From NCBI RefSeq assembly GCF_004924335.1, contig NZ_CP024633.1, positions 62,001 through 126,000 of the forward strand: a stretch of DNA of 64,000 nucleotides, read 5' to 3'. Shown here in pieces: positions 38,904 to 46,968 of this stretch. The notes under the pieces were generated by a model that was not told where the DNA came from, did no database searches, and saw nothing but the letters and a program-made list of their open reading frames with translations. Source of the stretch: Mycobacteroides salmoniphilum. GTDB lineage: Bacteria; Actinomycetota; Actinomycetes; Mycobacteriales; Mycobacteriaceae. Both the position numbers and the translations under genes were made by a program. How positions within the stretch are numbered: the stretch's first letter is position 1; every line of letters begins with the position of its first letter.

Positions 38904-39218
38904 GGAGGAATGCCCCCGGGGACCTGTCCGATGGGAGGGGGAGGCCGTGAATTACGGCCGGCGATGGCGGGGAGACCCGCAGGCGTCATCGACCAACGGC
39001 AGCGCAGCTCATGCGTGATCTCCGTCAGTGTGGGAATGGTTGCCGAGCTGGGCCCGCAAGGCCAGGTCGGCACCGCCGGCCAGTGCTCGGGGCGGGTTGT
39101 CGTGGGCGGGCACACCGAACGTAACCGGTTCGCCTACCGGCTGTTTGGCGCGAGCAACGGTGACGGTATGTTTACGCCAGCTCCGCTGGGTCAGCTTCGC
39201 GGTCGCGACCTCGCGGGA

Positions 39219-39249
39219 TCGAAAATATCTGCAGAAGAACATATTTCGA
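39219..39249. repeat. AT-rich imperfect inverted repeat
   Basis: TCGAAAATAT (39219-39228) and ATATTTCGA (39241-39249) pair except for one bulged A, around a 12-base loop. It lies past the stop of the minus-strand gene ending at 39302. It is not GC-rich, so it is a poor terminator; an operator is possible. Confidence 0.4.
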
Positions 39250-39301
39250 CCATGGGATGTCATTGGTCGGAATGGCGGGGAAGGCGGGCGGCCGAATTCC
39301 G

Positions 39302-39907
39302 CTACGCGGCAAGCAGCATTGCCAATACGGCCGTGTCGGGATCGCTGATGGGATCGATGCCTACCCGACTCACCACCGATGTCACCGTGCCGTCCGACTC
39401 GGCCTCGGCCCATGCGGCCCGATGCTCCAGGCCCAGGTGTGGCAATCCGGGAAGAAGCAGGCAACCCGAGGCCGCACCAAGGCATTCCGGCAGTGTCGGG
39501 TTGGTCTCGGATGGCGGATGGAGCATAAGCAACGCCGGTGGTTGATGTTCCGCAAAATGCCCGGGTGCGACGGCGGATTCTCCGAGTACCGTGCCTTCCG
39601 CGACGACCAAACCGACCATGCCGGGCGCGGGATCATCAGGAAGATCCTCGCGGGCACCAAAAATCGTTGTGGTGGAAAGCAATCCGGGCAGCGTGGCGAT
39701 GCGCACCGTCACGATCAGCAGCTGCATCCATTCCTTGGTGGAATCGGGCCAGCGGCCACACACCACGAACCCTCTGAGCGATCCGCCCGCGTGAAAGGGC
39801 GCGATCTCGATCGGCTGATCGGAACTGCTTGTCATATCTGCCACGCTCGCAATCACTCTGACATCACAATCCACGTTGCGCGACGCTGCTCTCTCCAGAA
39901 GTACCAT
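39302..39907 (-). CDS. Conserved hypothetical protein downstream of sodA
   Basis: The 201-residue protein starts at ATG 39907 (MVLLERAASRNVDCDVRVIA) and has a mixed alpha/beta composition: DQPIEIAPFHAGGSLRGFVVCG, KEWMQLLIVTVRIATLP, GLVVAEG and a C-terminal DPDTAVLAMLLAA. No signal peptide or membrane helix is evident. The upstream extension of the frame overlaps the sodA terminator and is rejected. M. tuberculosis Rv3847 occupies the corresponding place next to sodA, but homology was not checked. The function is unknown. Confidence 0.65.
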   Translation of the reverse strand: MVLLERAASRNVDCDVRVIASVADMTSSSDQPIEIAPFHAGGSLRGFVVCGRWPDSTKEWMQLLIVTVRIATLPGLLSTTTIFGAREDLPDDPAPGMVGLVVAEGTVLGESAVAPGHFAEHQPPALLMLHPPSETNPTLPECLGAASGCLLLPGLPHLGLEHRAAWAEAESDGTVTSVVSRVGIDPISDPDTAVLAMLLAA

Positions 39908-39952
39908 GCGCGGAGTCGCTCCGCAATTGCTAGCGGACACGCCGAAAACACA

Positions 39953-39989
39953 CTTGGGCCCCGGATTCGTAACAAACCCGGGGCCCAAG
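39953..39989 (-). terminator. sodA terminator
   Basis: CTTGGGCCCCGG (39953-39964) and CCGGGGCCCAAG (39978-39989) form a perfect 12-bp stem with a 13-base loop. It starts 14 bases past the sodA stop and is followed on the minus strand by TGTGTTTTCGG. This is the clearest intrinsic terminator in the window. Confidence 0.9.
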
Positions 39990-40002
39990 CGAAACAGCGA
40001 GA

Positions 40003-40626
40003 TCAGCCGAAGATAAGACCCGATGTCTTCGTGGTGGCCGCGGTGTAGCGGTCCTGCACGTCGGCCCAGTTGACCACGTTCCAGAACGCCTTGACGTAGT
40101 CCGCCTTGACATTCTTGTACTGCAGGTAGAAGGCGTGCTCCCACATGTCGACCTGGAGCAGCGGGATGATGCCCAGGGGGACGTTGGCCTGCTGGTCGTA
40201 CAGCTGGAAGGTCAGCAGCTTCTGCCCCAGGCTGTCGTAGCCGAGCACGGCCCAGCCCGAGCCCTGCAGACCATTGGCCGCGGCGGTGAACTGCGCCTGG
40301 AACTTGTCGAACGAGCCGAACTGGTCGTCGATGGCGGCGGCGAGATCGCCGGTGGGCTTGTCACCACCGTTGGGAGACAGGTTCTTCCACCAGATCGAGT
40401 GGTTTACGTGGCCGCCGAGGTGGAAGGCCAGGTTCTTCTCATTGAGGAAGATCGCGGCGTGATCCCCCTTCTCGCGGGCCTCTTCCAACTTCGTGACAGC
40501 GGAATTGACGCCCGCCACGTAGGCCGCGTGGTGCTTACTGTGGTGCAACTCGTTGATCTGTCCCGAGATGTGGGGCTCCAGCGCTCCGTAGTCGTAGTCC
40601 AAATCGGGCAGTGTGTACTCAGCCAC
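40003..40626 (-). CDS. sodA: Superoxide dismutase (Fe/Mn family)
   Basis: The 207-residue protein has the metal ligands in [12 protein letters not shown] (first His), HVNHSIWW (second), and [11 protein letters not shown] (Asp and last His). It matches mycobacterial SodA in length and has no signal peptide, as in the species where it is exported by SecA2. At the position where M. tuberculosis iron SOD has His145 (VYDHQ), this protein has Gln (LYDQQ), as in manganese-type mycobacterial SODs, so Mn preference is likely. The GTG start has AAAGGAAT upstream. A strong terminator follows. Confidence 0.96.
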   Translation of the reverse strand: MAEYTLPDLDYDYGALEPHISGQINELHHSKHHAAYVAGVNSAVTKLEEAREKGDHAAIFLNEKNLAFHLGGHVNHSIWWKNLSPNGGDKPTGDLAAAIDDQFGSFDKFQAQFTAAANGLQGSGWAVLGYDSLGQKLLTFQLYDQQANVPLGIIPLLQVDMWEHAFYLQYKNVKADYVKAFWNVVNWADVQDRYTAATTKTSGLIFG

Positions 40627-40823
40627 GAGATTCCTTTCGGCTTGCTTCGTATCCGCGGGTGTGCAGATCCATTCAATGAGAAGACACGGCCAAACCGGAT
40701 GCACCGGATGTGCCGGCCTACCGATTCAACCCTGCTCTATTGCGCAACGCGTCGCAAGGACGCGCGCATCCTGAATTGGCTACCCAATGTTGGCCGGATG
40801 AAACGGATCGCCGAGACCGCCGA

Positions 40824-40979
40824 CTAGATCAGGATGAGAAAAGCGAGGCCAGCCGCGAGGATGAGGGCGATGACAAGCGCTCGAAAGGCCGCGACGCGGT
40901 AGGAGGTGTTGTAGCAGCGTGGGGTCAACTGCCAGCCGGAAGTGGACATCGACTCGTGCCCTGCCGACTGCGCCGTCAT
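40824..40979 (-). CDS. Small single-span membrane protein
   Basis: The 51-residue protein starts at ATG 40979 behind an AGGAGG ribosome site, one of the strongest in the window. It reads MTAQSAGHESMSTSGWQLTP, then a short basic region, and ends with one hydrophobic helix (FRALVIALILAAGLAFLILI) at the very C-terminus. The larger open frame upstream is rejected because the ribosome site and composition favour 40979. It lies between sodA and msrA. No family was recognised. Confidence 0.65.
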   Translation of the reverse strand: MTAQSAGHESMSTSGWQLTPRCYNTSYRVAAFRALVIALILAAGLAFLILI

Positions 40980-41146
40980 CGCCGCCCTCCTGTCACCCTG
41001 TGCAAGTACCGTCACGGTGAGATGAGTCACAACATCTCGCGTGTGACGGTCATCATAGCTCCAAATCGCGATGCGTGAAAATTCACCCTGCATGTACCTG
41101 GAAACCCCAGCTAGACCAGCAAATTGGTAGCGTGCTGCGGCGTACC

Positions 41147-41902
41147 ATGAACGGCATGGCTTCTTGGGTAAATAACGTTCGCGATCAGATCTTGGGGCGA
41201 CTCGAGGACGGACTCGCGTCGGGAAAATCGGCAATCGTCGAGGAGGCTGCGGCCCTACCCGGGCGTACCACCCCGATCCGGATATCCGGGACTCACTTCG
41301 TCAGCGGTCACGCGATCGTGCCGCCCTTCCCGGAGGGGCTGGAAACCGCGGTGTTTGGCGAGGGGTGCTTCTGGGGTGCCGAGCGAGGTTTCTGGAAGGT
41401 TCCCGGCGTCTATTCCACCGCGGTCGGGTACGCCGGGGGTTACACGCCCAATCCGACGTATGAAGAGGTGTGCTCTGGGCGGACTGGGCATGCCGAGGTT
41501 GTGCTGGTGGTGTTCGATCCGCGCGAGGTGACCTACGAGCAGCTTCTGGTTCAGTTCTGGGAGAGCCATGACCCCACTCAGGGCATGCGCCAGGGCAACG
41601 ATCGCGGCAGCCAATACCGCTCGGCCATCTACGCGACGAGTGAGAGTCAGGCGGCGCAGGCCGCCGAGAGCGCCGCGCGGTATGGCTCCGCACTTGCTGA
41701 TGCCGGATACGGAGCGGTCACTACGGAGATAGCTCCGTTGGACGGGCCGATCGGGCATGCGTCGCGGCGCTTCTACTACGCCGAGGAGTATCACCAGCAG
41801 TACCTGGCCAGGAACCCCAACGGTTACTGCGGACTCGGTGGGACGTCAGTGTCCTGCCCCATCGGACTGGATGTGCCACCTGGCGATCCAGCACAGGCGT
41901 GA
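41147..41902 (+). CDS. msrA: Peptide methionine sulfoxide reductase MsrA
   Basis: The protein of about 250 residues has the catalytic Cys in [13 protein letters not shown] (~74), followed by [46 protein letters not shown] and a C-terminal region ([10 protein letters not shown]) with a likely recycling Cys. It reduces Met-S-sulfoxide in proteins. The ~60-residue N-terminal extension is as in the larger E. coli-type MsrA. ATG 41147 or 41156 could be the start; neither has a clear ribosome site. Neighbouring sodA fits an oxidative-stress theme. Confidence 0.94.
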   Translation: MNGMASWVNNVRDQILGRLEDGLASGKSAIVEEAAALPGRTTPIRISGTHFVSGHAIVPPFPEGLETAVFGEGCFWGAERGFWKVPGVYSTAVGYAGGYTPNPTYEEVCSGRTGHAEVVLVVFDPREVTYEQLLVQFWESHDPTQGMRQGNDRGSQYRSAIYATSESQAAQAAESAARYGSALADAGYGAVTTEIAPLDGPIGHASRRFYYAEEYHQQYLARNPNGYCGLGGTSVSCPIGLDVPPGDPAQA

Positions 41903-42032
41903 GCTACCCCACGGCAGTGACTATGAATTCGCTAACTATGCACAGGCAGTGCTACGGTTCCCCGTCGCCAGCCCTGCTGGGCGCCTCCATGAAGTCCTGG
42001 CCAGCGCAAATACAAATGAGCAGCCTGTGGTT

Positions 42033-42062
42033 TGTGGATCAACCTGTGGATACTGTGGATAA
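42033..42062. promoter_or_regulatory. Cluster of three DnaA-box-like 9-mers
   Basis: Three 9-mers read in the same orientation: TGTGGATCA (42033-42041), TGTGGATAC (42045-42053) and TGTGGATAA (42054-42062). The last is the exact complement of the E. coli DnaA box TTATCCACA; the others differ at one or two bases. The gap between msrA and the rhodanese gene that contains them is 244 bases and AT-richer than its surroundings. Confidence 0.5.
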
Positions 42063-42146
42063 GCCGACATTGCTGTGGCGTGCGTCACACTGCGAAAAGT
42101 TGCAGGCACAGCAGCCGTCACCCCAATTGAGCGACAGGAATGGACG

Positions 42147-42473
42147 ATGAGCTTCCCTTCGGGCGATGAGGTCCCACAGGTCGGCATCGACGAGATCTCG
42201 GCCGCGTTGGATCTTGGTGTCAAGTTGCTTGACGTCCGCGAGGACGATGAGTGGGCGGCCGGACATATTGACGGCGCGCAACATATACCGCTCGGCGATG
42301 TGCCCTCCCGAATGGACGAGCTCGATCCGGATGCTCCGCTGTGGGTGATCTGCCATGCGGGCGGGCGATCTCAGCGTGCCGCCGCCTACCTGAACCGCAA
42401 TGGATTCGACGTCAGCAACGTTTCTGGCGGCATGCTGGCCTGGGTACAGGCAGGTAAGCCGACGATCAGCTGA
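42147..42473 (+). CDS. Single-domain rhodanese
   Basis: The 108-residue protein is one rhodanese domain: LLDVREDDEWAAGHIDGAQHIPLG, then the active-site loop CHAGGRSQRAA with the catalytic Cys (~75), and SGGMLAWVQAG. The six-residue loop fits a thiosulfate-type sulfurtransferase. ATG 42147 has AGGAA at a spacing of 7 bases. It is downstream of msrA with the DnaA-box cluster in between, so cotranscription is doubtful. Confidence 0.92.
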   Translation: MSFPSGDEVPQVGIDEISAALDLGVKLLDVREDDEWAAGHIDGAQHIPLGDVPSRMDELDPDAPLWVICHAGGRSQRAAAYLNRNGFDVSNVSGGMLAWVQAGKPTIS

Positions 42474-42554
42474 GTTCCCGGCGACCTCGCTCGCGGGTGG
42501 GCGCCAGTGCACGACTCGCTGCCGGTTGCGCCCCCAGGCCGTTACGCTGGACGA

Positions 42555-43718
42555 ATGATCCAGGTGTGCTCCCGCTGCGGTACTCAGTGGAACGTGCGTG
42601 AGCAGCGTCGATACTGGTGCCCGCGGTGTCGGGGCACGCTGCTTGAGCCGGGGATGACTGCCTCGCCACGTCCTCCCGCGTCGACACCCGGTCCGCCTGC
42701 CGGGGCGCAGTCGCCGGCTGGCAAGTACTGGGTTCCGCCCACCGCACGGGGTCCCGTGGCAACGCCCGCCGGGCGTCCTTCGGCCCGTCCCACGCGGCTT
42801 CCCGCGGGATATCGATGGATTGCCGTGCGTCCCGGCTCGCCACCGACACCGGCCCGTCGTCGGCGGCCGCTGGGACCGACACCGCGTTACGCGTACATCC
42901 CCCGCTGGGGTCTGGTAGACCACATCGAACCGGCGGGGTCCTCACGCCAAGGGATAGCCGGGGGGCATATCCCCAGCCGGGTGCTCGAAAGGCTCCTGCT
43001 GGCCACAATCATCACCCTGGCAATCGTTTCGTGTGCGCATTTTCTTCGATATGCGCTGATGGTTTACAACCGCGGAGCCCTGATTCCGCGGTTTCTCGCC
43101 AGCACCTCGAACGGGCTAGTGCTCTTCAGCGTGGCGGTTGCCTTTGCGGTGATGGCCGCCACCGCGTGGTTCCTCACCGACTGGATGATCGAGCGGCGCG
43201 CTGAAACATACCGTGACCTGGGATTTGATGATCCGCGGGCGCGGTGGGAGATCCGCGTGGGCTGCCTGGTGCCGATCGTGAATATGGTCGGCGTACCCCT
43301 GCTGCTTCTCGAGCTCGCCAAGATCGAGAACCGGTGGTATCGCCAGTACCGAAACATTGTGTGGTGGTCGATCCTGTGGGGTGTGACCTGGCTGCTGGTG
43401 CTCGTGACATGGGTCGTCCGCGATCCGCTCACGGTGCAGGGCGTCGCCGACAACGCGCTGTTCACCACCTTCGACTACGCGATCGCGGCGGTTGCGGCCT
43501 GGTCGCTCCGGCGCGTGTACAACGGCTTCACCGCGCCGGAAGGACAGCACCGGTCGGTGCGCTGGCTGGCGGTGGAATCCCCCCGGGGTCCGGTACCCAT
43601 CGATGCCGATCGACCAGATGTGCCGGCGACACGCGGGGACAATTCCGGCGCTGCGGTTGAACCGATGGGGCAGGAACCGGCAGCATTGGAGCGTGACCGA
43701 GTCGCCGGAGCCTGGTGA
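42555..43718 (+). CDS. DUF4328 membrane protein with N-terminal zinc ribbon
   Basis: The 387-residue protein begins with a zinc-ribbon (CSRCGTQWNVREQRRYWCPRC), then a Pro/Arg-rich cytosolic linker to ~140. A DUF4328 region with several transmembrane helices follows (LLLATIITLAIVSCAHFLRY, FSVAVAFAVMAATAWFL, VGCLVPIVNMVGVPLLL and others). The C-terminal tail is acidic. It corresponds to M. tuberculosis Rv3843c by position beside glpQ1 and by layout. The glpQ1 start lies inside its last codons. Confidence 0.82.
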   Translation: MIQVCSRCGTQWNVREQRRYWCPRCRGTLLEPGMTASPRPPASTPGPPAGAQSPAGKYWVPPTARGPVATPAGRPSARPTRLPAGYRWIAVRPGSPPTPARRRRPLGPTPRYAYIPRWGLVDHIEPAGSSRQGIAGGHIPSRVLERLLLATIITLAIVSCAHFLRYALMVYNRGALIPRFLASTSNGLVLFSVAVAFAVMAATAWFLTDWMIERRAETYRDLGFDDPRARWEIRVGCLVPIVNMVGVPLLLLELAKIENRWYRQYRNIVWWSILWGVTWLLVLVTWVVRDPLTVQGVADNALFTTFDYAIAAVAAWSLRRVYNGFTAPEGQHRSVRWLAVESPRGPVPIDADRPDVPATRGDNSGAAVEPMGQEPAALERDRVAGAW

Positions 43719-44562
43719 TGGAGCGGAGCCTCAGCTTGTGCAAGGAGCCGACGAGATAGACGGCAGGGCCAAACGGCATCCGTTCGTCGTCGCGCATCGA
43801 GGTGCGTCGGCGGACCGGCCCGAGCACACCCTTGCCGCCTACGAGCTCGCTCTCGAAGAGGGAGCCGACGGGGTGGAATGCGATGTCCGCCTCAGTCGGG
43901 ACGGGCAGCTGGTCTGTGTGCACGACCGCCGGGTGGATCGCACGTCCAACGGGACCGGGTTGGTCAGCGAGATGACGCTGAGCCAGTTGCGCGCGTTGGA
44001 CTTCGGCGGTTGGCATCCGGGCGGCGCGGAGATCGAATCAGGCACTGAGCTGCTCACGCTGGAGGAGCTGGTTTCACTTGTCCTCGACTGGAACCGTCCG
44101 GTGAAACTATTCATCGAAACCAAGCACCCGGTCCGCTACGGGTCGCTGGTGGAGAACAAGGTGCTCGCCCTGCTGCACCGGTTTGGGATCGCCGCACCGG
44201 CGTCGGCAGATATGTCACGGGCGGTCGTCATGTCGTTCTCGGCTGCGGCGGTGTGGCGTATCCGGCGCGCGGCCCCCATGTTGCCGACCGTGCTACTGGG
44301 CGAGACGTCCCGGTATCTAGGAGGCAGCGCGGCGACCACCGTGGGAGCCACCGCGGTGGGGCCGTCCATCGCGACCCTGCGTGAGCACCCGGAGTTGGTC
44401 GACAGGGCGGCCGCTCAGGGACGCGCGACATACTGCTGGACCGTCGACCACTACGAGGACGTCGAATTCTGCCGGAGCATTGGCGTCGCCTGGATCGCCA
44501 CGAACCATCCTGGCCGCACCAAATCGTGGTTGCAGCGGGGCCTCACCGGCACCACGTTGTAA
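43693..44562 (+). CDS. glpQ1: Glycerophosphodiester phosphodiesterase
   Basis: The 289-residue protein has the GDPD catalytic motifs VAHRGASADRPEHTLAAY (~35) and GVECDVRLSRDGQLVCVHD (~60), and matches M. tuberculosis GlpQ1 (Rv3842c) through much of its length. It hydrolyses glycerophosphodiesters to glycerol-3-phosphate and an alcohol. There is no signal peptide. GTG 43693 has TTGGAGC before it and overlaps the DUF4328 gene by 26 bases; no later start keeps the domain intact. Confidence 0.94.
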   Translation: MTESPEPGDGAEPQLVQGADEIDGRAKRHPFVVAHRGASADRPEHTLAAYELALEEGADGVECDVRLSRDGQLVCVHDRRVDRTSNGTGLVSEMTLSQLRALDFGGWHPGGAEIESGTELLTLEELVSLVLDWNRPVKLFIETKHPVRYGSLVENKVLALLHRFGIAAPASADMSRAVVMSFSAAAVWRIRRAAPMLPTVLLGETSRYLGGSAATTVGATAVGPSIATLREHPELVDRAAAQGRATYCWTVDHYEDVEFCRSIGVAWIATNHPGRTKSWLQRGLTGTTL

Positions 44563-44588
44563 CTGAATAAATCCCATTCGCCTTCGGC

Positions 44589-45491
44589 CTAGGACAGATA
44601 CGTCGCAGGCAGTGTCGCGGTGAGGAACCGGCGTTCCGCGAATTCCTGGGAGTACGGCGCCGGCTCGCCGTCCAACGGACGGTCATAGCGGTCAGCGAGT
44701 TCGTGACCGGTAGTGGTACTCGTCAGCCAGCCATGCCCCGACAGCCATTCCCCGGAGAGGGTACGTCCGTCGTTCACCGGGGAGCGCCCGTCTGCCTGTA
44801 ATGCGTTCGGGCCCAATGCATCACGAACGTCAGCCCATGGTTGACCAGAGGGGGCGATGCCATCGGTGTCGGTGGCGATGCTGCTGCCGAGCGCGGACAT
44901 CTCGATGACTCGCTCAAAGAGCGCGTCATGGCTCGGGCCGGGTAGGTGTGAGACCAGCGCCTCGGCCAGCCATGCGGTGGGCAGATCGGGATCGAAGTCG
45001 GCGGCGGTGAGGTCCGACTGCCATGGGCCGCTGAGGAATGTTCCGACCTGTCGGCGTTCGGCACGTGACTTGGCGCCGCTATCGGCGAGCACCTCTTGCT
45101 TGAAGCTGAGCAGTTCGGGGTAGTCGACCTCGAACACCGTGGTGCCCTCGGGCCAGTCCAGCCGGTAGGCCCGAGTGTCCAGTCCGCCCGCCAAGAGCAC
45201 CACCTGTCGGGCGCCGGAATGCGTCGCCGCCAGGAGGGAATCGTCGTAATGCTTCGTCATGAGAGACCGACAATGTGCGATGAAGGATTTGTGGTCGCTA
45301 GTCGAGTCCACAGCAACGGGAGAATCCGCTGGTTGGTGGTTCAGTAGCGCCAAAGCGTAGGGCTCACCCGACGCCATTACCAGATGCCCGGCCAATGCAT
45401 CGACAAACAAAGGATTGGCGCGAAGTGACTCGATGGCACGAGAAGCGGTGAGCGTCAACTGAATGTGTCGGCCGCGGAACATCCGGTCCAC
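44589..45491 (-). CDS. SAM-dependent methyltransferase (leucine carboxyl methyltransferase-like)
   Basis: The 300-residue protein belongs to the large mycobacterial family of putative S-adenosylmethionine-dependent methyltransferases, with the SAM site VVLLAGGLDTRAYRLDWP and FEVDYPELLSFK (~95-130). The substrate is unknown. The N-terminus (MDRMFRGRHIQLTLTASRA) is shorter than many family members. GTG 45491 has a good GGAAGGGGG ribosome site; ATG 45482 is an alternative. It is convergent with glpQ1. Confidence 0.85.
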   Translation of the reverse strand: MDRMFRGRHIQLTLTASRAIESLRANPLFVDALAGHLVMASGEPYALALLNHQPADSPVAVDSTSDHKSFIAHCRSLMTKHYDDSLLAATHSGARQVVLLAGGLDTRAYRLDWPEGTTVFEVDYPELLSFKQEVLADSGAKSRAERRQVGTFLSGPWQSDLTAADFDPDLPTAWLAEALVSHLPGPSHDALFERVIEMSALGSSIATDTDGIAPSGQPWADVRDALGPNALQADGRSPVNDGRTLSGEWLSGHGWLTSTTTGHELADRYDRPLDGEPAPYSQEFAERRFLTATLPATYLS

Positions 45492-45597
45492 CGCCCCCTT
45501 CCCGGCGCGTCGTCGTCAGAGATGGCAAATCAGTATCTGCCATTCAAGATTAGCCGACGGGGGTTACACGAATGGGTGTGATGGGGCCGAAAACAAA

Positions 45598-45637
45598 CTC
45601 GCCCTCGTCCGCGACCAGGGTCGAGGACGAGGGCGAG
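45598..45637 (-). terminator. Ferritin terminator
   Basis: CTCGCCCTCGTCC (45598-45610) and GGACGAGGGCGAG (45625-45637) form a perfect 13-bp stem with a 14-base loop. It is followed on the minus strand by TTTGTTTTCGG, the same kind of tail as the sodA terminator. It lies 24 bases past the ferritin stop. Confidence 0.9.
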
Positions 45638-45660
45638 CAGTCAGAGATGCGTCAGGTTGA

Positions 45661-46206
45661 CTACAGCGAGCCACCCGCGGCCGGGGGTGCGGTGGGATCG
45701 CTTGATTCGACCGAGATCTCGCGCGCCACGAACTCCTCGAGGTCGAAGTAGTTGTCGCCGGCACGCTCGGCGACTGTGAGCAGCGTGTCCATGAGGGCGA
45801 CCTCTTCCACTTGCTCCTTGAGGAACCACTGCATGAACTGCTCGCCGATGTAGTCGCCCTCATCCCGGGCGGTACGGGCCAGCTCGGTGACCTGTTCGGT
45901 GACGGTCTGCTCCTGAGCTAGCGCCAGGGCCAGCGGCTCGCGCGGCGCGGTGAATCCGTTGGTCACCGCACCTACGGCGGGGATCTCCACGGAGACGCGC
46001 CGATCGATGAGGTACCGCACGATCATCATGGCGTGATTACGCTCTTCGACTGCCTGCTTGTAGAAATGCGCGGCGAGCTGCGGAAGGTCGGCGTCATCGA
46101 AATACGCGGCAATTGCAATGTATTGCTGCGACGCGGTGAACTCGTGGCCGATCTGGTCATGGAGGAGTGCGTTGAATTTAGTTTTGGGGGTGTCGGTCGC
46201 GGACAT
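45661..46206 (-). CDS. bfrB: Ferritin (BfrB type)
   Basis: The 181-residue ferritin has the ferroxidase ligands in HEFTASQQY, AVEERNHAMM, QEQTVTEQV and EQFMQWFLKEQVEEV, and the C-terminal AGGSL tail of mycobacterial BfrB (Rv3841). It stores iron as mineral in a 24-subunit shell. Two adjacent IdeR-like boxes (46239-46277) and a weaker third (46316-46334) lie upstream, so expression probably rises with iron as for M. tuberculosis bfrB. A paralogous ferritin gene lies just upstream on the same strand. Confidence 0.95.
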   Translation of the reverse strand: MSATDTPKTKFNALLHDQIGHEFTASQQYIAIAAYFDDADLPQLAAHFYKQAVEERNHAMMIVRYLIDRRVSVEIPAVGAVTNGFTAPREPLALALAQEQTVTEQVTELARTARDEGDYIGEQFMQWFLKEQVEEVALMDTLLTVAERAGDNYFDLEEFVAREISVESSDPTAPPAAGGSL

Positions 46207-46238
46207 GAATTCGACAATAGACCAGGTCAGGGGCCTTG

Positions 46239-46277
46239 TCAGCCAAGGTCAACCTTAATGAGGTTATCGTCACCTAA
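46239..46277 (-). promoter_or_regulatory. Tandem IdeR-like boxes upstream of bfrB
   Basis: TGAGGTTATCGTCACCTAA (46259-46277) matches the 19-bp IdeR consensus TWAGGTWAGSCTWACCTWA at 15 positions by my count. TCAGCCAAGGTCAACCTTA (46239-46257) matches at about 14. They are one base apart, like the tandem boxes known at M. tuberculosis bfrB, where IdeR activates with iron. Confidence 0.7.
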
Positions 46278-46315
46278 GTAATGATTGAATATTACGCAAG
46301 CGAATTGGCCGTTTA

Positions 46316-46334
46316 TTAACTTAGCCAAAGTTAA
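46316..46334 (-). promoter_or_regulatory. Third, weaker IdeR-like palindrome
   Basis: TTAACTTAGCCAAAGTTAA is near-palindromic and matches the IdeR consensus at about 13 of 19 positions. It lies 110 bases upstream of the bfrB start and may extend the tandem boxes. Confidence 0.45.
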
Positions 46335-46392
46335 TGTGTGTGCACGGCGTTAATTGGGAATCGCCGTGCGCAAAATTGACCTAGAGATTGAC

Positions 46393-46950
46393 CTAGAGTG
46401 CGCCGCCGGCGGCAGGCGGCGCCGTCGGATCCGGGCTGACGGGGCGGCTGAGTTCGCGCGCCACAAAGTTCTCCAGATCGAAGAGGTCGTGATCAGCGCG
46501 GTCGACGACCGTCAACAGCGTGTCCATGAGGGCGACCTCCTCGACCTGTTCCTTGAGGAACCACTGCATGAACTGCTCGCCGTAGTAATCCCCCGAAGAC
46601 CGGGCCGAGCGGGCGAGTTCGGTGACCTGATCGGTCACGCGCTTCTCCTGCTCGAGGGCCAGGGCGATGGGTGCGCGCGCGTCCTCGAATTCGTTGATGA
46701 CGGGGTCGATGCCGGGGATCGAGATGGCGACATTTTTGTCGATCAGATAGCGGATGATCATCATCGCGTGATTGCGTTCCTCGACCGCCTGTGCGTAGAA
46801 GCGCTTGGCCAGCTGCGGCAGGTCGGCGTCGTCGTAGTAGACCGCAATGGCGATGTACTGCTGGGAGGCCGTGAACTCATTGCGGATCTGGTTACGCAAC
46901 AGTTCGAGGAATGGTGAGGATGCGCGCGCATGGAGATCGGTGGTAGCCAC
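46393..46950 (-). CDS. Second ferritin (BfrB paralogue)
   Basis: The 185-residue protein keeps all ferroxidase motifs (NEFTASQQY, AVEERNHAMM, QEKRVTDQV, EQFMQWFLKEQVEEV) and the AGGAL tail, and is clearly similar to the adjacent ferritin. It is probably a tandem duplicate that has diverged, mostly at the N-terminus and in the EIPAVGAV/SIPGIDPV region. It starts only 18 bases after the LCP gene stop, so it may be transcribed from that gene's promoter and escape the IdeR boxes that precede bfrB. Mixed shells of the two are possible. Confidence 0.93.
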   Translation of the reverse strand: MATTDLHARASSPFLELLRNQIRNEFTASQQYIAIAVYYDDADLPQLAKRFYAQAVEERNHAMMIIRYLIDKNVAISIPGIDPVINEFEDARAPIALALEQEKRVTDQVTELARSARSSGDYYGEQFMQWFLKEQVEEVALMDTLLTVVDRADHDLFDLENFVARELSRPVSPDPTAPPAAGGAL

Positions 46951-46968
46951 ATCGAAAAGCCTAGTGCG

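Larger units (their letters stand above)
37940..39301. other. Long region with few convincing genes upstream of espR
   Basis: About 1.36 kb between espR and the hypothetical gene ending at 39302. Open frames on both strands here lack protein-like composition or family resemblance. Identified elements are the candidate espR promoter (37998-38026), a consensus CRP-type site (38467-38482), one plausible 44-residue gene (38769-38903), a shorter frame at 38948-39018 with a purine-rich ribosome site, and an AT-rich hairpin (39219-39249). No tRNA, rRNA or recognised riboswitch was seen. A small RNA or degraded gene remnants could be hidden here. Confidence 0.55.

Noticed and set aside
38910..39545. 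211-codon plus-strand frame
   Set aside because: Its 3' half is antisense to the hypothetical gene at 39302 and the 5' half has no protein-like pattern.
42039..42923. 294-codon minus-strand frame across the rhodanese gene
   Set aside because: It is antisense to a clear rhodanese and to the zinc ribbon of the DUF4328 gene; Arg/Gly/Pro-rich.
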